A stretch of DNA of 64,000 nucleotides from Diphasiastrum complanatum (Eukaryota; Streptophyta; Lycopodiopsida; Lycopodiales; Lycopodiaceae): NCBI GenBank assembly GCA_029204225.1, contig CM055096.1, positions 68,953,741-69,017,740 of the forward strand. Reading direction: 5' to 3'. The position numbers and the translations under genes are program-made. The notes below the pieces were generated by a model. That model was given only the letters and a program-made list of their open reading frames with translations. It was not told the origin of the DNA and made no database searches. Below, in pieces: positions 56,156 to 64,000 of this stretch. The first letter of the stretch is position 1, and the number at the start of each line of letters is the position of its first letter.

Positions 56156-57915
56156 CTATGATGGGGCCAAGGTGTGAGGAGGAGTTTCTTCTTCATATAA
56201 TTTCAAGAAGATCTTCAAGATGCATGGTCGAGTCCTGATGGATCACCTTACAAGGCAAAGAGGGGCATCTTTCATGTTGTATCTACTACAACACATTCAT
56301 ATATGCTTCTCTTCCTTTGCTTGAAATGCTATCTTGTTTCATTGAATTTTTTGGATCTCAAAGTTCAAGAAAAGCTATACTAGTTTTGTATGATGCTTAT
56401 GGTATGGACATGTTTCTTGTCATTATTGACTTAGATGTGTTTCCAATACTTTTTGAAAGCAAGATATTGTATTGTCAAAAGTATGCTCTTGGTTCTAGTA
56501 AGAACAAGATTGAGCTTGGTACTCACCTTTTTGAAAATCATGTTTTCACATGTTTTGAGGCAAATTGTAAACTCCTCTTGAGATTAAGTGAAGCATCCAA
56601 AGTGGACACTTACATCCTTGAGAGAGTAACTAGCCTAAAAAAGATCAAGATAGTCTTTGATATCAAGATTAGATCCATCATGGATATAGTTCATAGTACG
56701 TGGACTAGTCAAGCTAGAAAGCATAATCTTGATAATCATCATTGTTTCACATCTTATGATCTTGATCTCCATGATCTCTTATGAGGCTTGGAAGCCTCGG
56801 ATTTCTCTATTTATGGTGCATCCATCATGCAAGTGGAACTTACAAAGCAAAGATCATCATCAAGCATGGAGGAAGCCCATGATCATAGTGGCATATTGGT
56901 GGAGCACTCTTCAAAGGCATTGGCAAGAGATCTCTACCAAAGAGATCTTATCATGGATATGGTGAGGGTGCTGCTATGATGGATCCCTTGGCTGATCTTC
57001 ACTTCTTATGCATACAAAGGATCCACTCAAAAAGATTTACAAACTTCTCAAGTGATCTAGTACCTTTCCAAGCTATTTTTTGAGGAGGAGTGTGAGAAAT
57101 TGGCAAAAATCTAGCTTGGTATTTTTTATGATAGAAGTTTGTAAGTGAATCTCACGTGTGTGGAGGATGTTCCCACGTGTGGAGAATTTTAAAGTGAATA
57201 AAATTTTTTGATATAGGGGTCTCATAGAATTTCATAGTCAAGCATTTAGGTGTAGGATGTTGATAGGGTCAAATTTGGCATAGATGGCAAATTATCCATT
57301 TCCACTTGTAATGCCACTATTGAGCCAAAATAGAGTAGGAGGCCAAAATTGTGCCAATTAGAGTGTAGGCAAGTGTAATGCTTTTGTTTGATGAAGTTTA
57401 AGAGGTCCAATAGGATTTAGAGGTGGAGCCATGGGTGGTCCAATAGGAATTTGAGGTGTGCTTGAATATAGTCCAATAGAATTAAGAGGTGCATGGATCA
57501 ATGGTCCAATAGGATTAAGAGGTGGAAAAGTGTGATCCAATCATAGTTAAGCATAGTGGTAGCTCGTGGATCTACTAGTACCATTGTACTCCTCATTTGG
57601 ATCCAATTGATTTTGAGATTGAGTGGATTTTGAGTGTAAGTGATTTTCTAGCTTTCTCTCTCTACTCGAGAGGTATTGATGATTTTATCGCTCTACCCGA
57701 GGAGAGCAGCTTGTATTTACTTAGATTACTTTTGGAACACTTCCCACACGTGTGAGTGAGAGTTGGAAGTGATTGAATGCATGTAGTAGTGTGTTTTTGC
57801 CATAGAATCAAAGATAGATCTTGAATCTCAATCTAGTCTTGATCTTGGTGCATCTACACACCTTAGGAGATCACAAGTACATGTTGTGGATAGTCCACAC
57901 GTGTGAAATTCAACA
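56156..57915 (+). mobile_element. Partial inverted copy of copia H (copy I): 3' internal part plus LTR
   Basis: Plus-strand copy starting at TATGATGGGGCCAA, collinear with the 3' half of H. It keeps a 155-codon open frame (56317-56784) matching the tail of the H polyprotein (FFGSQSSRKAILVLYDAYG). It includes the uninterrupted sequence at about 56690 where G inserted in H, a polypurine tract GAGGAGGAG (57082-57090) and an LTR. The 5' part is absent. Confidence 0.92.
57091..57915 (+). repeat. 3' LTR of copy I
   Basis: 825 bp, TGTGAGAAATTGGC...AAATTCAACA, reverse complement of the H LTR with substitutions and small indels. CACACGTGTG at 57896-57905. Confidence 0.93.
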
Positions 57916-58116
57916 ACTGAGATGTTAGTAATCAATGCCCAAATAAAATAGACAACAAAGGGGGTGTGGCTATAGGCAGGCAGCAAAGGTGCGGCTGTAG
58001 GTAGGCTTGAAAAATCAGCAAACCGCACTCCAAAATTGATGGTGATCTACTGGCTATGGTAGAACCTTTCGCAGCTAGATTGATTTGCTTGACTACTTCA
58101 TTTCTTGTAGCCAGAT

Positions 58117-58852
<736 letters not shown>

Positions 58853-60758
58853 GGTCAGAGACGCTTGTTGTACTTTTACTTCAAAGGTTTCATCAAATCT
58901 ATGTGCCTAAGGCGGATGTTTGACGTTAGATTACAAATAGAATGAAGAATTTATGCCGACTCGGCCATGGTTTTATTCCCATCGTCGTAAGATATGTTGG
59001 TGAGGCACTGGGCTTCGTTTTAGCTCGTTGACCCCTAGTCTGCGACTTGTGAGACTTCTCTGGCATTGGCGTTCCCGGTACATATGGAATTTGGAATTCC
59101 TTCTCGATGATTTGTCGACACTCTTTACCATTGTTTGGCGGCTCACTTTGTCGCTTGATATTTGTTAGGCTCTTTTAGCATCTGGAATTTGTTAGAAGAA
59201 TCTTCACATGAATCTTCTAACAAATTACATTCGATATGGACCAAAACTATGAAAACCGATTTAAAGCATCAACTTGGCAGTTTCACAATTGCCATGACAT
59301 GTCGAAAGGATTTCGAAACATTTGGCACGCACCAAACGTGACATGTAGTGATTTCTAAAATATCAAAAAATTTACGTAAACTACATAGTAACTAGGAAAT
59401 CTGCTTTTCGGCTAGCTTTTTTTAAAATGATATTGAAGCATGAACTTAATCTGATCAACCTACTGTACCACCTTCTATCATGCATCCAAACATGCATACA
59501 CGTTCATCCAAACATTTCAACACTGGAAAATCACTCTACTACTTCACAAGCATGCATGCAATCAGCACAATTCAGAATTTTTTCAAATTTTACTCTAAAA
59601 ATTGCCAAACTTTCGACAGCCATAACTTTTGCTACAAGACTCTGATTTGGTGGCTGTAAAGTACAATATAGAGGGAGATGAGGTTATAAAGACACTTGTT
59701 ATGTTACCCTTCCACCAAGGCTTCACACATGCAAGATGTAACAGCCTAAAATTGTAGTAGGAGGACACACTTTTTGTAGGTGGTATCATAAAAAATCCAT
59801 ATCCAGCCCAATATGCATCCAATCAGAGGTTACAAGAACTCTTCTAGGTTCATTATAGAGCCATAGATACTTCTATAAGGTCCAACAAGCAATCGTAAGC
59901 CCAAATCTTGCAAAAATTGCATTTATGGAGTCCTTCAACAATCAAAACTTCAAGATATTGGTGCCTAAGCCCACCAACTTCAAATTGGGTGCATGATGGC
60001 TCAAATAAGAGGCAATCCATCATATCTTTTAGCCTGTAAAAAGATCCAATCCACCGATTGAGAGTTATTCAAGCTAAAAAATACACTATTTTTTTTGTTG
60101 ACTTTTTGAGACCTTTAATGGTGTCCAATCCTAACCAAACTTTATGAAAGCCTTATGACAACATCATTACACCTCTAAAAACAGGCATGAAAAATCTTAG
60201 CCATGTATTTTATGAATATCACCAAAAACATTGAAAAAACCACCAAAAAAACCATGTTTTTTGACCATTTTTCAACCTTTTTTGCAAATTTTTGTGGATC
60301 AAACCCACATGCAAGTGCAATCAAGCCATATCTACTGTAAGTCACTTACATGCAAAGTTCTGATTTCAGTCAATCATGGTTCATATAGTCCATTTCTAGC
60401 CCAAAATCACTAGATTTTGACCAAAAATCACTACCTTTGACCATAATCATGGCATGCAATCATTAGAATAAATCATGACTGGAAAACAACAAGTACAACT
60501 CTAAAAAAAATTCATGAATAGTAGCTTTGATGAATTTCAAGCCAAAAATATGGAATACTAGCTCAAAAACTGTAAAAAATCGTAAAAAAACCATAAATTT
60601 CCATAATAATGATCACTAGGCTGAAAGCAAATCAAAATCGGAGAAGCCACTTACTTGGAGGTCAATTCCACTACCAGAAAGTAAAAATCAAGGAGGAAAT
60701 ACCAAAAACCTGGGAAAAAACAAAAAGCAACTCCACTTTCTCATTGATGCAAAGCCTT
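58853..60758. other. Long non-coding region, possible leader of a non-autonomous element
   Basis: No open reading frame of note. A 14-bp perfect hairpin (59186-59199 with 59213-59226, 13-base loop) is present. The right part, full of CCAAAAA(A)CC words, lies directly left of a primer-binding site at 60759. It would be the leader of a minus-strand element; the remainder is unassigned. Confidence 0.45.
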
Positions 60759-60770
60759 GCTCTGATACCA
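60759..60770 (-). promoter_or_regulatory. tRNA-iMet primer-binding site of an unassigned LTR element
   Basis: Minus-strand TGGTATCAGAGC, perfect. The sequence to its right (from about 60771) should begin an LTR and contains AACACGTGTGG near 60805, but no matching second LTR was found in the window. Confidence 0.75.
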
Positions 60771-61149
60771 CTATACGGATCGCCACATGAAGACAACCAA
60801 AAGAACACGTGTGGAGCCAAACCACCTAACCAACATGAAACGAATAGTCAAATCCCTAACTGCTTCACCCCCAAGCCAAGGTGATTGAATGCAAGAGAGG
60901 AGAGGATCCTAGCTCTTGAAAAAATGAATTTAAAATGAGGAATAGGGCGAGTTCCACCAGATTATATAATCTCCAAAAGATAGAAAATATTTCCTCCAGG
61001 ATCCTCCCAATTCTATCAAAAGCAATAGATCTCCTATTCATGCAAGTGCTCCGTAAGTCCATTATAGGTCTGGGCCCTCATAAGATCAATTGTTGCTTAT
61101 TATTTTGACTTAAGGTTTAAGGTGTTTGAACTTTTTGCAGGTTGGATGA

Positions 61150-61596
61150 AGAGTTGATGGATTTAGATGTGAATACTGAAACATGAATATTCTAAATACT
61201 GAAACGTGAATACTTTGAATATTGATTGTGAAAATCTAAATATTGATCGAAACTTCGAATATTGATCTTAAAACTCTGAATACTTATCACAATACCTTGA
61301 ATACTAATCACAATACCTTGAATACTTTGATTGTGAATGTTGATTGTCAATCCTCTAAATGTTGATTGTGAATATTTTGAAAATTGATCATGAATATTCT
61401 AAATATTTAGTGTGAATCTTCTGAATTATGTTTTTGAATATTTGGAACAACAATTATGAAAATGCTCATTTATGAAAAATGATTATAAAATCATAAGAAT
61501 TCTCAAATCATGAAAATCGTTATTGTAAACTGCCTATGTAAATATTAAATTGCAATATTGTGGGTAGTCAAACTTAACTTTTGTAGATTGTGAAAC
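61150..61596. repeat. Degenerate AT-rich repeat field, left part
   Basis: Dense reiteration of TGAATA(T/C)T(G/T)A-type words, for example GAATATTGAT(T/C)GTGAA and CACAATACCTTGAATACT repeated at about 61290 and 61310. No fixed unit length. It resumes after the solo LTR at 62756. Confidence 0.75.
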
Positions 61597-62755
61597 TGTC
61601 GGAAAGAGGTATGTGAAAGATAGGTCAAATAAGATTCGAATCAAAAGAATTCGAACGACAAGAAAGAAAATTTATCGTGCACAGCGGAATAGACTATCCT
61701 CCTCTTTCTTCATGCATGACTATGCCTATCAATTTCGAACAAAACAATAGTGATAGAAATCACGTTCTATCTTATAGTAACTAACTTTGAAATCATTAGT
61801 ACTACAATGATTACGTAGCCAAACATTAAGCATTGAAACATCAGGCAAATAATTAGTCGCGAACCATTAGACAAATAATTAGTTGCGAATCTCTAGACAA
61901 ATATTTAGTCACAAAGAACTACAGAAATGCATACATTCTGAGACGAACCTAAACACAATAAAAGATACTATTGATTCAGTATGAAAAACAAAACAGAAGT
62001 AAATGAGTACAATAAGTTGCGGATCAAAGCCGCATACTCTAAGCTATCTCTGAGCGGCTAAAATGACAATTTGAATCAGTGCAACACTAATAAGCAGTAA
62101 GCGCAATAGCAATCTCCAAACAACTCTAAGAAGTGAGCTAGAATGCTCAAGACTGTTCAAGCTCGCAAGCTTGGGAGAGAGAGAGCTAACTATTCAATAC
62201 TTGTTGATCTATTGATCAAAACCTTCAGAACTTGAAAAGAGAAGTATGAACAACTGATTTATACTAAGTAATTAGGTTGTCAAATGCAATTTTCAGTTGG
62301 CTGGTGTCCGCTGGCATTCATTCAGTTCCTTCTCAGAAATTGATTACTGATAAGCGGTGAAAATTATTCTACATAAATGAACTAAAACTGCCACAAGCGA
62401 CAATGTCGCAAAAAAGATGACTGTCGTCTTTTTGCGAAGAAGGCAATAATGTCACAAAATCTCATTTCCTTAATATTGGGATAGCCCCACACTTTGCTAG
62501 AGTCATTTCCTTAACATTTGAGGCATTTGAAAAATGCGAAAAATGCGACTCTGCATTTATACTCACAATTTCTGAAAAGCGAAAAATGCAAAAAATGCAA
62601 CAGTTGTCAAACTCCATGTATTTTTGTAGACTGTGTAAAAACACTTGTAATTTTGTAGACTGTGTAAAGACACGAGAAAATCTGCAGAACTGGATAAACA
62701 ATGGATGAGGATTAAAACCGATTAGTCAATTAGTAAGAAGGAGAATAATCCAACA
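61597..62755 (-). mobile_element. Solo LTR of a copia B/D-related family
   Basis: 1159 bp, TGTCGGAAAGAGG...ATAATCCAACA, flanked by GAAAC (61592-61596) and AAAAC (62756-62760), a 5-bp duplication with one mismatch. The right end resembles the LTR of copia D. There is no internal sequence on either side, so it is a solo LTR left by recombination. Confidence 0.85.
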
Positions 62756-63640
62756 AAAACCATGAATATTGATCGTGACATTCTTTTAATAATGCAATTG
62801 TGTTGAAATTATTAAATTGCAAAATTGTAGATAGTCAATCATGACTTTTGTAGATTGTGAGACTATGAATATTGAATCTAAACATTTTTGTAATAGTGCA
62901 ATTATGAATAATGAATAGTGATTTTTCTAAATACTCAAATTATGAATATTAAATCGTAAACAATAAATTGTGATTTTTTTTAAATTTACCAATTATGTCG
63001 AGTTTAAAATTAGCAAATATTGAACCATGATATTTATGATTATTTTCACGAAAACCTATGATCAAATTTGTTAATACAAATTGTGATATTGAGAGTATTT
63101 AATTGCCATTCTTATGCATTTAATCGTGAAATTGAAAACTATAAAATTATGATTACTTTTATCAATTTGTAAACAGTAAATTGTGATATTCATTTCTAGA
63201 AATTGTGAATGTGCATGATGAAATCATAAATATTACATCGTAAAATTTACTACCACTTTTATAAATATTAATTTGAAATTTTTATATTGAGCTATAGAAG
63301 GTACAAATACTTAATAATAAGATTCTACATTACTTTTGTGAAAATTGATTGTAATATTGTGAATTGAATTTTTCAAAATTTATGTAAAATTTTGTGACTA
63401 TTGGTTGTGAGATGGTGACATGATAAATATTTGAATATAAAAATAAATATAATTATTGTCAAATGAAGACTACACTTATTGAAATTATAAAACCATTAAT
63501 ATTAAATAGTCAAATGAAAATTATAGATGTTGTTTTTAAGTCACAATTGGCATTATTCAAATCATAAAATAGCCGAAGTTGAATTCTAAAATCATGAACA
63601 TTTAAATTTCAAAGTGGGCAAAAAAACCTTTGAATTATTA
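62756..63640. repeat. Degenerate AT-rich repeat field, right part
   Basis: Continues the same vocabulary (ATGAATATTGATCGTGA, AAATTGTGAT, AATCGTAAA), more diverged towards 63640. No coding potential. Confidence 0.7.
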
Positions 63641-63796
63641 CACAACATTGTAAATTTAGAAAAAGACTAAATATTATTCATCCATTCTTATTGATAATCG
63701 TGTCTCATGTCAAATGTTTACAAATCTCAAAACGCCACAACAATGGCAAGTTCTTTGTGGTATGCCACAACATTTTTGTTTCTTTTGTTATTTAAA

Positions 63797-64000
63797 AGCA
63801 GCCAACTATGGCTTTATCTTCAACAAAGGCGGAATATAGGGCATTAGGTAATGCTATATGATAAGCTATTTGGATTTGAAGGATATTTAAAGATTTTGGT
63901 GTTAAGCAAACTCAATCTACTACCATATATTGTGATGATCTTTTTGCTATTCAACTTACAAGGAATCCAGTTTTTTGAGCTACGACAAAACATCTTGAAG
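63797..64000 (+). pseudogene. Copia RNase H fragment running off the window
   Basis: Plus-strand reading KQPTMALSSTKAEYRALGNA, then AIWI, FKDFGVKQTQSTTIYCDDLF and AIQLTRNPVF, the copia RNase H motif order. Stops interrupt it near 63860, 63880 and 63980, and SSTEAEY appears as SSTKAEY. It continues beyond the window end. Confidence 0.9.

Noticed and set aside
61150-63640. CRISPR-like array or defined satellite
   Set aside because: Repeated words are short, degenerate and irregularly spaced with no spacers of constant length; plant nuclear context.

Overview
The window is plant nuclear DNA. It holds one intact host gene surrounded by, and containing in its introns, layers of LTR retrotransposons. 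The host gene (24237-36075, + strand) encodes the 20S proteasome subunit beta-2 (PBB) in eight exons with two introns over 4 kb. Evidence for a plant: tRNA-iMet-primed Ty1/copia elements with G-box-rich LTRs, a PBB sequence of plant type, GT-AG introns and long CT/GA microsatellites. The lineage is not fixed by the sequence. A large repeat-rich genome, an ...EAMEE-type PBB C-terminus and LINE copies with a restriction-like endonuclease tail would suit a seedless plant such as a fern, but that is inference.

Layout. 1-5859: copia A (- strand), intact 1317-aa Gag-Pol, inserted into an older copia reverse transcriptase. 5860-7960: that fragment, a GAGTAA-rich repeat and a Ty3/gypsy tail. 7966-23379: copia B (- strand), bounded by LTRs and a TAACA target duplication, split by about 9 kb of foreign mosaic: a SWIM zinc-finger pseudogene and pieces of four more copia copies (F, E, D, C). 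23380-38050: upstream flank, PBB gene and 3' flank. Its introns carry a decayed gypsy, a copia-type LTR, a roughly 1.3-kb palindrome with a second GC-rich hairpin at its centre, and microsatellites. 38060-41635: two non-LTR retroelement pseudogenes in opposite orientation, both ending in a zinc-knuckle plus PD-(D/E)XK-like domain. 41617-42825: a copia integrase fragment joined to a second SWIM-domain copy. 43440-43640: a copia RT scrap.

43975-55148: copia H (- strand, TSD TTTCT), a gag-bearing non-autonomous element, with the very young copia G (45206-51363, TSD TCCAT) nested in it. 56156-57915: an inverted partial copy of H (copy I) that preserves the empty site of the G insertion. 58119-58852: a 97-bp CT microsatellite and a copia tail with LTR (J). 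58853-64000: non-coding DNA with a tRNA-iMet primer-binding site, a degenerate AT-rich repeat field interrupted by a solo LTR, and a copia RNase H fragment running off the window.

Insertion order readable from the sequence: G is younger than H; A is younger than the RT it interrupts; the solo LTR is younger than the AT repeat field. Only A and G have intact polyproteins, and G carries an Asp-to-Asn change at the first catalytic position of its integrase.
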